From Phoebastria nigripes (taxonomy: Eukaryota; Chordata; Aves; Procellariiformes; Diomedeidae): 64,000 nucleotides of DNA. Below, piece after piece: positions 8,025 through 18,970 of this stretch; the stretch's first letter is position 1, and every line of letters begins with the position of its first letter. A program made the translations under genes and the position numbers. The stretch lies in contig JAYKAV010002308.1 of NCBI GenBank assembly GCA_035582835.1, positions 280,949 through 344,948 of the forward strand, given 5' to 3'. The notes beneath the pieces were generated by a model, which was given only the letters and a program-made list of their open reading frames with translations, was not told where the DNA came from and made no database searches.

Positions 8025-8040
8025 GGCAGGCAGGCAGGCA
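8025..8040 (+). repeat. (GGCA)4 tandem repeat
   Basis: Four perfect GGCA units begin immediately after the precursor. Together with the CAG tract, tandem repeats flank the hairpin on both sides. Confidence 0.9.
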
Positions 8041-8099
8041 GCGCGACCGCCCCCAGCCCACCAGCTGGCTCCTAACCTCCTCTAGTTGCCAAGGTAGCA

Positions 8100-8860
8100 C
8101 CTTTTCCATCTTTTCCTACGCTTTGCGATGTTGCACTCTGTCTGTGTCTCTGCCCGGGCGGGGGGAGCTCGGACGCCCTGTCCCCTGCGGAGGGGGGTGC
8201 CCGCGAGTGTGTGTGTGTGTGTGTGCGTGGGCGCAAGCACCGGGCTGGGGAAGGCCGGGGAAAGGCTTGCCCAGCCTCGCAGGAGCACCCCGCGGGCGAC
8301 CCTGGCCCGCCGGAGGCTGCGGGCAGGGGCTGACCGGGGGAGCCGGGGCCGCTGCGGGGTGCGCCTCCGCAGGCAGCGCTCGGCAGGCTGCGCCGGGGCC
8401 GGGGGGAAGGTGCTCGCCCCGTCCGGAAAGCCCCGGTGCCCCGGCACACGGCCGGCAGCCCCCAGCCCGCGCCGCGCCCGGCGCCCGCGGCCCCTTGCCC
8501 CTCTTCGGCGGGGAGCGCGGGGCGGGGATGGGGGGACCGGGGCGGCCGGCCCCGCCTGCCGGCGGGTCCCCACCCCCGGGACACGGGTTGCCCGCAGGGC
8601 CGGGGCGGCCCCGGCTCCGCCCGCACCCGCCGGCGCAGCCCGGAGTGCCGCCCCCCGCCGCGGCCGCGGCCCCCGCGCCCACAGCAGGCGGGTCGTGCGG
8701 GGCTGGGGGCAGCCCGCGGGCCGGGAGGTGCCGAGCACCCGTGCAAGCGAGGCAAGGGGCACCCNGCACGGCCGTGGCTGCGCCCTGCCCCCCGGGGAAG
8801 CCCCTGTTCCCTGGCTGCCGAGGGGTCCGGCCACCTGGCAGGGCCACTACTGGGGAGTCG
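8100..8860. promoter_or_regulatory. CpG island 6, downstream of MIR137
   Basis: Very GC- and CpG-rich from about 8150 to 8800, starting just 3' of the hairpin. The three long frames on each strand across it share one N-containing codon and are composition artefacts. It could act as an internal promoter or as part of a broad unmethylated domain. In humans miR-2682 lies about 0.7-0.8 kb downstream of MIR137; no matching hairpin was recognised here. Confidence 0.7.
8207..8225 (+). repeat. (GT)n microsatellite
   Basis: About nine and a half GT units inside CpG island 6. A minus-strand histidine/threonine run in overlapping frames is only this repeat translated. Confidence 0.9.
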
Positions 8861-8869
8861 GTTGTGGCC

Positions 8870-10680
8870 GATTGCTTCGAGGGGGTGATGCTCCTCTTGC
8901 CCCCTTATCCTCATTCCGCAGTACCGAGCTGGTGAGGGCAGGATTAAGAATCCACCTTCACACCAGCCCCAGCTCAGCAGGTTGGGAAGCACCCAGCCGA
9001 ATGCAGAGCTTGTCAGCCTCTGAGGCCCCAGGTTGAGATAGACGTTCAGGGCCAGGGCCGAGGGGTTGTTTCCCCCCCTCTGGAGCTCAGGCAGTGGCTT
9101 CTTCGCCACCCCAAAGAGCTCAGGACTCCCCAAATGCTACTTGCAGCTGGGCAGGTAGGAGACACAACCAAGGGAGTGTTGATTCCCATTACTGGCCAAG
9201 CCATGCCCCATCTCTTTAACACAGAAGAAGAGGTGCATCTGTCCCTCTCTCCAGTCTCAGCAGCAGGGCACGGGCTTTGGTTAAAAGCCTGGTCAGCCTT
9301 TCAGATGCTGTGCTTAGGAAAATCCAGGCATAGCATTCATACTTCCAGTCTTTTTTCCCCTGCTCCACTGCCCCCAAGACTGGCAGAGACAGGGAGCGGG
9401 GTGTGATCATCCCTATGTTTCCCCATTCGAGACCTCTCCACACGCCCAGATGATCCCAGGTCCTGTTGCCACGTAGCCACAATTGTGAGACCAGATTTCA
9501 GCCTTAAGCGAATTAGATCAGAAGCCATTTTGAAGCAAGACCAAGAGTACTGTGATGAGATAGCCCTTTTGAATGGATCCTTCCCCAAGCTTAGCTATGA
9601 TGAGGCTAAGAATGATTTTTAACACGGACAAGCCAGACATGGGGTGATCGTTAAGTTGCGAGTGCGAGGCGGGATGATGGAGAATGTCTTTCTCTCTGTC
9701 TCTTGATCAGCGACTGAAAGGCCATCTATGTTCTGCTTAATTATTTCCAACAACTGCCAAAGGAATCTTACTCTGTTGCCTTCGGTAGCAAGTGGAGCAC
9801 TCGTTGTTACACAGACGTGTGGATCTGTTATTCTTTAGACACATCTTTGATGCAAGCACTCTGATCCTCGTGTTTCTCTAATACCACTTGAAAGCAGATT
9901 TTTTTCTTGTAGTTTAGTATGTTCAACAGCCTCAGAAATAATGTTAAACTATGCTTTAAAAAGACACGATCAGCTGCTAAATCATAGTCAGTTCAGCACC
10001 GTAACAGCCACATTCACAAGTGCTGCAGGAACAGCGATGGAAACACTATTTTAAACATCCAGGTTTGTATTACAAACCTTCCTCTGATCTGAGCTTTTAG
10101 TTGACATTTTCCCTTGAGTCATGACTTAGAATATTATCAGGAGTTCCCATTTCATCACATAAAGGATGTGGTTTTGTTTGCTCTTTGCTTGGTTGAGTAT
10201 CTTGTGCAGTATGGATTGGACTGGTAGCCATAAATACAAGCTTAGCAAAATGTTTCTTTATACCTGGTTTCTTCTAGTTGCTTTCTGTTTAGCGTGATGA
10301 GCTGGTTTTGCTGAATAATGCCTTAATGACAGGGCTGATGCATTTTTAATGCATGTACTCTTTGTCATTGTCAAAATTAACATTTTGATGATTGTAGATT
10401 TCTCTTCTCTAAAATCTTTTGGGAATTGCTATGATATGTGGGTTAAAAGAGTGAAACTGTAAGGTTCGATCAGAGAAATACTGGATATGCTCACCAAAAT
10501 AATTATAAAATACTGTGTAAAGGCTCAAGAGCATAAGGGCTCTTAGAATGATGTTTCCCAATAGCACAATCTCAGAGTGGCTCTCCCTGTTCATTAGCAG
10601 TTCCTGGGGTCTGTCACGTATGTATATTGAAGGACAGAAGCAGTCGTTTCTGAACAACAGATCTCTAAGAAGAGACTATT
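8870..10680. other. No gene seen; AT-rich intronic or intergenic DNA
   Basis: Composition drops from GC-rich to AT-rich after 9100. A CAG|GTAGGA donor-like string with GT at about 9153 is the only splice hint. The stretch at 9700-10400 reads like unique non-coding DNA. One RE1-like sequence is listed separately. Confidence 0.4.
9992..10010 (+). promoter_or_regulatory. Weak RE1-like site
   Basis: A perfect left half-site TTCAGCACC (9992-10000) is followed by GTAACAGCC, which keeps the ACAGC core of the right half but is one base too close and lacks the leading GG. This is degenerate compared with the two promoter-domain sites, so binding is doubtful. Confidence 0.25.
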
Positions 10681-10687
10681 TATATTG

Positions 10688-10850
10688 TGGGCCTGATCCC
10701 AGGAATGCATGTAGCTTCCACGGGACTGCTCAGGGGAGCAAGGTTGCTCATGTTAAATCCAAAATATTTTGGGCCAAATCCTACCATTCAATGCAATAGC
10801 AAAGCCCCAATTGATTTCACTGCGGGAAAGATTAGACCCCTAGTGAAAGG
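10688..10850. repeat. Ancient amniote palindromic repeat copy
   Basis: 'gggcctgatcc' near 10690 and 'gggccaaatcc' at about 10771 with 'attgatttcactg' and 'gaaagattagacccct' resemble the old MITE-like family common in bird, turtle and crocodile DNA ('GGGCCAAATCC ... CCATTGAYTTCAATGG ... GGATTTGGCCC'). It is diverged, and no family name is asserted. Confidence 0.4.
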
Positions 10851-11377
10851 GATTTTTACAACACTACACTTCCTATTTTTTTGCTTTAGAAATTGTGAAT
10901 CCTGCGTGCTAAAAAATGAGTCTAAACCCCCCCTGCCTCTAACAGTCTAATGATATTTTATTAACAGTAAAAATTATACTAAAAGGCTATAGTGCAACAT
11001 AATAAGAAATTACTTTATAAATAAAGGTTTTTAATTGTACCAGTACGAGTATTTTCTAAGACAACATTTTAGAATAAGGTTTGTGGCAGCACCAACCGTG
11101 TGTTAACAGCTATTTTGGCGAGTGCATATTTAATTAATTTAGAATACTAAATTTCTGTTCTAAAATTGTTTTTGTAATCTGCATCCTGGTAGAAAATTAA
11201 ATAAAAATTAGCCCAAAAATAATTACTTGAACTTAGCCTTTTTTTAAAGGCCATAGTCCTATGAAGATTTATATCTCTGGGTAATCTTATCCGCTGGAGT
11301 AGCCTCGAAGGCTGCTCCCATAGGTAAGTCTTTGTCATGCCAGGGCCCCCATAGCAGCCTAGCCGATTGATGGAGGA

Positions 11378-11620
11378 GTGGACACTGGGGTGACAGCCGC
11401 CCTGGCGCAGAGCAGGGTGCTGCAGGGCCCCCCCGCGCAGCCACCCATGATGCTGGCTGCTCCCCACCCTGCTCCGCGCCAGGGAGACGGCAACTGCTCA
11501 GGCCTTCCCAGAGTGGGGGACTGCCGAAAGGGCTGTGCCCCTGAGCACCACGGGCATGTTGTGCCCCACGGCAGGAGTGGGAGAAGGAAGAGTAGCTTTG
11601 GTCCCTATTGCCCTGTGCAG
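11378..11620. other. Local GC-rich islet, no gene recognised
   Basis: GC-rich but with few CpGs compared with the promoter islands. Overlapping frames on both strands have no splice or codon support. Confidence 0.4.
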
Positions 11621-11754
11621 GCAGGGGAACAGCCCTTCCTGGGTCTGCCTGTAACAAGAAGCATCACTCTGCTTAGCAATACCCTCAATTAAGTGATGAG
11701 GACTGCCATTTGATTTCAGGTGCTCTTTCCACAAATATTTAAGCCTACAGCCCT

Positions 11755-11836
11755 TATATATATACATACCTCTGAAGGGAATGAATATATATATACACAC
11801 GCACACACATATATATACACACATCTCTCTGAAGGG
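11755..11836. repeat. (TA)/(CA) microsatellite in a short tandem duplication
   Basis: Alternating TATATA and CACACA runs. The word 'tctgaaggga' occurs at 11771-11780 and again at about 11827-11836, each preceded by a TATATA/ACA run, so a unit of about 56 bp seems duplicated in tandem. Confidence 0.75.
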
Positions 11837-12429
11837 AGGCTACAGCATAACATGAAAAGCCCCACTCTCCCAGAGCTGACAGAGGCACAGCTCCCGCTCA
11901 CCTCAGCAGGGGCCGTGCCATTGCAGTGCGTATTTATGACCGGTGTTGTGATTCCTCTTGCTGCCTGCAAATTTGCCTAAAATAAATGCACACACTGTTG
12001 CATATAGATATGTACAGTTATGCAGATGCCTTTCCTTGGGATCAGTTCTGCTTGCTTTCCACTTTTAAGACTACATCTGATTTTGACCGGAGTGTAGGAT
12101 TTCTTCCCGTAACAGGTTATTGCCTTTCGTGTCAGTTTAGGTGGCTTCTAGTGTTCATAGGGTTTTCTTAAGGCAACTGAAAACAATAATACCTATACAT
12201 CCACACAGCTATACACATACTTTGCGGCTGTAAGGATATGCTAACTAGCCTTTTTCTCCGGGTTTTTACATCACACTAGAAGTAATGTATACAACTGGAT
12301 TTTTATGCTTTTTTTTTAATAAATAGTGTCTTTAGATACACAAAAGAATTTTTCTTCTCTTCCTTTTAAAAGATTACTATTTTTCTGAAAAGCACCCCCC
12401 CAGGTATTACCCTTAGCTCTTATGACACC

Positions 12430-12700
12430 TCACCATTTAGTGTTGTAAAGGTAAATCATAACACTCATTATTAATAATCATAAATTTTTACCAGATTCAG
12501 CATCTGCCTCCTGAAAGCTTTAATGGTGGAAACATTTCCTGGGCTAATGCCCATGATGTTTCCATGCTTTTTATTGCTATCATTTAGTAACCAAATTGCT
12601 GAAAAATCAAAGGTCTTGATTATCACATACCTGCAATGCATGGAGCTATTTATAAATGTTGGCTCGATAATAACAATGACTCAAAAGAAATTCAAATGAC
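12430..12700. promoter_or_regulatory. Candidate conserved non-coding element
   Basis: A dense run of homeodomain cores (TAATAATCATAAA at about 12470), SOX-like AACAATG (about 12674), and GATTATCA/TTAATGG words within non-repetitive AT-rich sequence. It reads like a neural enhancer of the type common around developmental loci. Conservation has not been tested. Confidence 0.35.
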
Positions 12701-13109
12701 AGGCCAAAAATAAGAAGTCTAAAAGTGAAAACCCAAGCCAGAATTCATAGAGGTGATGGAAAGAGACTGACATCAAAGGACAGAGAGGATCCTAAGGAAG
12801 GTAAAGAGAAGAGGCCTGGAGGTGATGGTAGAGGGTAGATGTGCCACGGCTTTGCAGAGCCNGAGGGCAGCAAGAGGAGAGGCACCAGGGACGGCAGGCG
12901 AGGAGGTATCGGAGTGTGGCACTGGGAGAATGCTCCAGAAGTGTGGAAACCAGGGCTGGAACATCACACACATTTGGTAGTTTGCTTTCTGGAAAAACAG
13001 TATCTAGTTAAAAGCAGCCAACAGAAAATTAGGTTAAATGTTCCAGAAACTAGAGGGGTTGATCGATGGGAAAAATAAGAGCCCTGAATATATAGCTGAA
13101 AGGAGTTGT

Positions 13110-13133
13110 TTATATATATATATATATATATAT
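13110..13133 (+). repeat. (TA)n microsatellite
   Basis: About 12 perfect TA units. Confidence 0.95.
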
Positions 13134-13214
13134 GAATATACATACCTAGCCAAAATTACATAATAATGCCCATATAGATGAATGAAATGAGTATTCTGCT
13201 TTTGAAATCATTCT

Positions 13215-13275
13215 TCTACAGAAACCAGTGGGAATTTTCCATTGATTTCAGTGGGGCCAGAATTTCTCCTGTCTG
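13215..13275. repeat. Fragment of ancient amniote repeat
   Basis: 'ccattgatttcagtggggcc' and 'agaatttc' (about 13239-13266) match the widespread 'CCATTGACTTCAATGGGGCCAGAATTTC' motif of the old palindromic family also seen at 10688 and 51872. Confidence 0.45.
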
Positions 13276-13279
13276 CAGG

Positions 13280-16200
13280 AAAGCGATGTAGCCTGGTGTG
13301 TGCAAATAGACCTAGGAGCTATGTAGGGAAAAAATGCAGTGTGGCGATCAAGAAACGTTTCCTTTCAGTGAACCCAATACCTCTCTAGCCAGCGGGGATG
13401 ATATAAAGTAACGGAGCAATCTCCAGGCAGGAAAGCCCTTGCCTAGGAGATATAAAATTAGCTTGGCCAAGACACCGCAGGCAGCAGTCACCCTACGAGG
13501 GCTGGAGAGCCACCTGGGGAGGCCTTCTTGCCTCTGACTTCTGCGATACACCTCTGTGGAGCTGACATGGCTCTGATAATTCCCCAATACTTTATACCAC
13601 TAGAAAGAAAGAGGTAGGCCCATAAGAGGCTACTTAAACTTTCCAAGCTACTCTCTCAGAGTATTTCAGATTAAGTCAAACTTAATCTTTTCTCTGTTTC
13701 AAGGTCAGTTGTCACCACAATATTGTTCTGTATCGGTTCATCTGAGTTGTATGTAATGTACACCCCTTTCACATTATTACATCAGGCACGAAATGTTGGA
13801 AATATATAGCTGACTTTTCTTTAATATTAAGGATTGCTGATTCATAACCTTGTTTGGAATATTAGCAGTTCTCTTACTAAGTCAGGAAAATATCACAAAG
13901 TTTATTAATGTTCACAGGTCAAGCCTATCTTTTAAATCACTGAAAATCAATGACAAAGTGATCACCATGGGACTGGTCCTCTCTAATTGGAGAAAGAGGG
14001 CCATTCTGAACCAGAACTGTGCAGCATTTGATTGTGCAGCCTGTTACCAAAAAAAGAACCGTCTCACTGTGTCTTACAGAGGCATTAACGTAGACAATGT
14101 AGATTTCATATTACTTCTTTTAGATCATCTGATAGTAATAGCTTTGCAAGTATTCACATTCTTCTAACAAGAAGTTGATAGAAAATTCAAATAAAAAGGC
14201 ATCACTGTAATTACTGTATTATAAAGGATTTATTTTATTTTTTTAAGTTAGGTGGGAAATAGTGAGAGCAGGGAGGCTTGATGCATTAATGCTTCACACC
14301 ATCTGGAAACTCATCCTTTAACAATCATTCTTCAGGAGATAACTTAGCTGGTTACTCCAAGAAAACGTAGAGCAATATTACCTCTTCATCAAATTGCCAA
14401 AAATATTCTTCTGAAATCCAAAATTATACGGTTCAATGCCTGCTGTTTTACTGGAGCAACAGTTATTACAGTCTTGATGCTCTGGTTGTTAAAAATGACC
14501 ACCACAGGGAAAAATTGTTTCTTGTTCCCCTACTTTCCTCCACTGCCTGGCTCTCCCCCTTCCTGTTTATGATACATGCAAAAGGTTTGAGGGGACAGAA
14601 GGGTTTTTCTTTCTCAAGATGTTTTATTTTAGAAATGTCTGGATCATTTAATTTCCTAATTTTTTCCTGAATGTCCTGAACTGTAGAGAAGAGCAGTGGA
14701 AACTTTCTCAGACCTCAGTTTAAGAGGTGGTGATTTTTCCATTTTTAAGAAAGAGACCTTTTTCCCTGCATGTTTGCCAGGGGTCTGAGTTATGCAGAGG
14801 ACAATAACATAATTACTTTCAAGGTTTCAGTACAATCCTTTTCTTTTTGACTGCGCATGTTGTATTGTCCTTTGTTGTGTTATGACATCATGTGGCTGTT
14901 GTACATGTGATAACATAAACCCATTTGCCTTCAGCCATTCATAGAGCCCCTTGGTGAAAACAGGATCTGCAAGTCTTGCTCTAGGAAGCAAGAAACAAAA
15001 TCACTCCCTTTTGCTCTCCTTGTTTAGGTCCTCATCATTTCCGTGTATGTAAATTCTTACCAGCGAAGAATGCAGGACCAGTCCAGACCCTTGGTTAGAG
15101 ATGAAAATAGACGTGTTTAATTTTCATTTGCTGGAGCTGCAGTGAGTCAGTGCTGCTTGCTCTGCTCCAGCCTCCCTGGTACAGAGGGAGGAAAAACTCC
15201 AACAAGGGAAAGGAGGTTGAATGGGCGTGATGCAAAATCCAAGGAAAGCAAACCAAATAAATAAATCCCCCCCCCCCCCCAATACTTACCTGGAGTTTTT
15301 ATGTTTTAATTTTTACCAAATGCCACTCTATTTAAAGTATTCCCCATTTCTTGGATGCAAAAATTAAATATGTGCCCTGTAGAGAGGCTCAGAATAATAG
15401 CTCTGCTTTCTCCAATAAAATCTCTCTTCTGAGATTAACTCTGGAGCTAGCAGTAAGGTCAGTATTTCATTTCATAGAAGTCAGCTCACGCTGACAAGGG
15501 TTTGGCCTTCTTAGTGATGGGCCGTTTGCTGCTCAGAAGTGTGAGGAATGGCTTTCTGAAATATCAATAGCTTGCCTTCGCTAGAGTTCATGATCAAATT
15601 TAGCTGGCAAGTATCAATGCGGTACAGCACCCAGACTGAAGGGCTGAGAGGCTTGGGCCTTGGGCCAGCCACCAAGGTTTGCTTTTTAAATCAGAGGCTA
15701 ACTCTTCCATTAGTGTAAATCAGTGGTTTATAATAACGTCAAGTGAGATTTGTGTCAGAGTAGCCCAGACTACAGCCTGGTCTTGGGATTTGAAAAGGAA
15801 TAGAAAAATTAGGCTGAGACCATTAGTATTCTGTTTTCATTTGGTTTTGGGGTGTGTGTGTGTAAATGTGCCTATACACACATGCGCACACAAGCAGAGC
15901 TGCATTTCATTCCCATGGACATTTCCCATGGCCGTGTGACTGCCATTTAACAAGGACCTAAGAGCACAAAATCTTCATCCTGGTGTGGTTTGACTGACAT
16001 GTGCAGAGATCTCACATAAAGGCTCTGGGATCCCACTTTTCATCCATAAAAGGAAAGCAGGCAAGCTTCATCCCCGGCTAAATCCTTTGCACAATATCCA
16101 TCGAGAATGAGGCAGCATCTATTTATATATTGCTCACTGGAAATGACTGAATTCAGACAGAAGTTGGTGAGACAGCCTGAGCTCCACCAGCCTCCATGGA

Positions 16201-16825
16201 GTCTATTGTTAGTACCCAGGATGACTCCTCAGGCAAACGGAGAAGAGAGGCACGATTTGGAGCCTACCGTGCCGAGGAATATCAGCTTCGGCACTTGGCA
16301 GGTGGTGTCTCCTCTCAGAGAATGCCTTCGATGGCTCTGCCAGGACCCAGCAGTCACGGAGGACGAATGTAGGAGAAATGGTTGCAAGAGCAGGGGGGCA
16401 AGAGCGCAGCCCCATTGCAGCTCCCTGGGAAGCGGCACGCTGACCTGGGCTTACCCACAGGGTGAGAGCTCCGTGCCTTTCTTCATNAGAAAAGGAGATG
16501 TCCAAGAGGGAATGGGAGGAAGGCAGTACTAGCTTGATACACGCCGATGCCTTCTTGCCATGTCATTGCAGGAGGTTTTCAACAGTATTTCTTCTCTGCC
16601 TAGAAAAGAAAGATGCAGTAAAAAAGCCCCATTCAGCATTACGACGTTGGTTAGGTAGGTCTGTGTGGCTGATAATCCAATGATGAGGCTGAGGTGCAGC
16701 GCCGACACATGCCCGTGACAATGAAAACTTGCTTGTCTATGAGATGTTTAGCATAAATAAGGCACTCAAAACCCCTTAGCAAAGCACAATCCAGACAGTG
16801 CTTTTGCTCCGTGTCCTTTTCTACT
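13280..16825. other. No gene seen; non-coding DNA
   Basis: Mostly AT-rich unique sequence. A C14 run lies at 15267-15280 and a short GT/CA-rich stretch at about 15850-15890. No exon pair, RNA gene or young transposon was recognised. Confidence 0.4.
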
Positions 16826-16829
16826 CCTC

Positions 16830-17010
16830 CTTTCCTCTGCGGCTCTTGTGTACTTTGCCCATATGCTCTAAAGCTATTTTGTTTTCAGTTTTATGTATGT
16901 TTTATGTAAATTAGAAGAATCAAGCACCTCTGCTTGCTAAATTATAAATTGAGTGGAAATTGGCCGACTCTCTTTAGACTATGTCTATAAGTTATACAAA
17001 ATGTAAGTAA
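16830..17010. promoter_or_regulatory. Candidate conserved non-coding element
   Basis: AT-rich, non-repetitive block with repeated TTTTATGTA words (HOX/CDX-like) and TAAATTATAAATTGAG. Composition and motif density suggest an enhancer. This is inference only. Confidence 0.28.
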
Positions 17011-17014
17011 TCAA

Positions 17015-18675
17015 GCTGAGCAGGCTGGGTTGGGGAGGGAAAACACATCAATAGTGTGGGCCACGTGAGCTGCGTCCACACGTCCCCGTATGCTGCCACT
17101 TGCCTTTGCAGCCTTGAATATCTCTTTCCTCTAAAGTGCCGATCTAATTCCTTTTAGACCATTCTCCGAGATGCAGGTTTATTGCCCCCTTTGGTAGTTT
17201 GCTCAGCATATTCATTACGCCTTGTATAAATGAACTGCTCTTAAATGCTTGTTTCCACTCTCTTGCTTTAGGACCAGGGTAGATCCAGACTGCCTCCTCT
17301 GGGAGCACTGATTCATTTTGTTTCCCTTCTTCCCCTTGTAAGTCAAAATGCCTTTTGATTTTAGTGTCTGTCTCTTTGGCTTACTCCCTGCTTTGGCTCC
17401 ACTTCCCCTATCCCACACTAATTTTTGAATGTTTGAGTTTTGCCCTGAGTTATCTTTTCCTTAGTAGCCCACTGCAACCCCACAGAGTAGGACCATGGTG
17501 TAAGAGCGGGAGCCTGGCAGTGGCTGGCAGCCTGAGAAATGCTGGCAGGAGAGCAAGGGAATCAGCTGGTGTCTTGGGACTCGGTGAGATGGTGGAGAAT
17601 CTGCTACAGGGCAGAAAAGACAGCCTCACTGTGGCCTGTTACTGCAAGTTAGACCAAGTTTTAAGAAAAAGGGCCTAAAATCAGACCCCTAAATCTATCC
17701 TTACACATTTAAAAGCAGGCTGAATTTTGAGAGCCAGGCAGGACCAGTGTTATCATAAGCAGATATAGGCATGGCCCTGCTCTACCGTCTGACTTCAGGG
17801 TTCCTCTTAAAAGTGTCAATTTTCAGACGATTGTGACAAACCAGGCTGCCCCTCAAAGAGGAGACCGATTGCAGCCTCAGCACAGGCAGGGGTGTCTGGC
17901 AGGCAGTGGCCGTGCCGGCATCCGCACTCTGCCGGCGTCTGGCAGCACTGACCGAGGGCAGCCCGTCCGCCCCACGAGCGCTGAGCCACGTCGGGGGCAG
18001 AGCTTGGGATAGCTCTGCTCTCTGTCCTTTACTTCCATGCCAGCCGGAGAACAGAAAAAAACATCTTCAGAGAAGTGGTGTAGTGCAGTTCTCGTGAAAA
18101 CTTGACCAACTTTTTAAGGCCGGCATCACGGAGACTGTGAAAGCCATTGCCATGGAAAATTCAGGTTAGAAACGAATNGCTGCGAGGGGGTAGTTGTGGG
18201 CGGTGGGTGGGCTCTGCAGGCACGGCCCCGGGGCACAGGCCTTNGGCGGGTAGCACGTTCCCCTGTAACGCACAGCCCGGTGCGCCTGCTGGGTCCTGGG
18301 GTGCCCATGCGGGTCCCCAGGCCCTCCCAGCCCAGCCTGGCTGCTGAGATGTGCCGCTCTTCGGGCAGAGTATGCTCTGCTGATTCTGGTGGGGTTGAAG
18401 CATGTGCTTTGTTAAAAGGGATCCCAATTGAGTCGGTTTTGTCTGAGTAGACAGATGGCCTTCAGGAGTCTCGGGCTAGGACCTGCGGGGCAAAAATGGG
18501 ATCCTCTCTGCTCAGACTCTGCCCTGCAGTTATTTGAGTTTGGGCTCTCTTTCACTGAGTTCATAAAATACATGCCTTTTTTTTTAAAATTTATTAAATA
18601 CTTCGATTCAGTGATACCTCACTTCATGAGAACGTGGTTTATTCTGTCCAGTCAAATGTTTACTGAGAAGTGATA
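17015..18675. other. No gene seen; a GC-richer islet near 17880-18340
   Basis: The GC-richer part is 17880-18340, with Ns at 18178 and 18244, and has no convincing CpG island or exon. A half RFX-type word (ATTGCCATGGAA) sits at about 18146. Confidence 0.35.
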
Positions 18676-18679
18676 AAAA

Positions 18680-18970
18680 ATATCCAACCTGCCTTTTTAG
18701 AGCTGCTTATTTTATTTCAAAGGGAAGGCATAACTTTTCATTTCCTGGTGTGATTTTTATTAAACCTCTGCCTATTTTATTTGTCAAACCACATACAAAT
18801 TTACTACCACTTGTGTTTCCAAATAAAAGACATATAGGTTGGTAAGCAGTCTATAAGTCAAGCTGCTATTCCTTGAAACTCATAAGAGGATCATTTTAAT
18901 CCATGGAATTGCTAATTAAAGCTGCTTCTCAATACACAAAAATTAAGTTAACAGTAATTAATGTAGCCGG
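18680..18970. promoter_or_regulatory. Candidate conserved non-coding element
   Basis: Low-GC, repeat-free block with stacked TTTTATT, GCTAATTAAAGC (about 18911), GTTAACAGTAATTAAT (about 18947) and similar homeodomain/POU words. It reads like a developmental enhancer. Not tested. Confidence 0.35.

Larger units (their letters stand above)
7780..8093 (+). ncRNA. MIR137HG: Putative host-RNA exon containing MIR137
   Basis: The start is set by a strong acceptor (CCTCCGCAG|G, ending 7779). The 3' limit is uncertain: AAG|GTAGCA with GT at 8094-8095 is the nearest plausible donor but is weak, and the exon may continue. It carries, in order, two overlapping short open frames (7781-7945 and 7869-7991), a CAG-rich tract (7901-7924), the miR-137 hairpin (7923-8024) and a (GGCA)4 repeat (8025-8040). 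An exonic microRNA means Drosha cleavage destroys the spliced RNA, so splicing and microRNA output compete. In the human locus the microRNA also lies within the MIR137HG transcript. Confidence 0.5.

Noticed and set aside
8072..9133. Longest open frames (up to 353 codons) on both strands over CpG island 6
   Set aside because: All six frames are nearly open because of extreme GC content. The products are Pro/Gly/Ala/Arg-rich with no domain, include a (GT)n translation and an N codon, and have no splice support.
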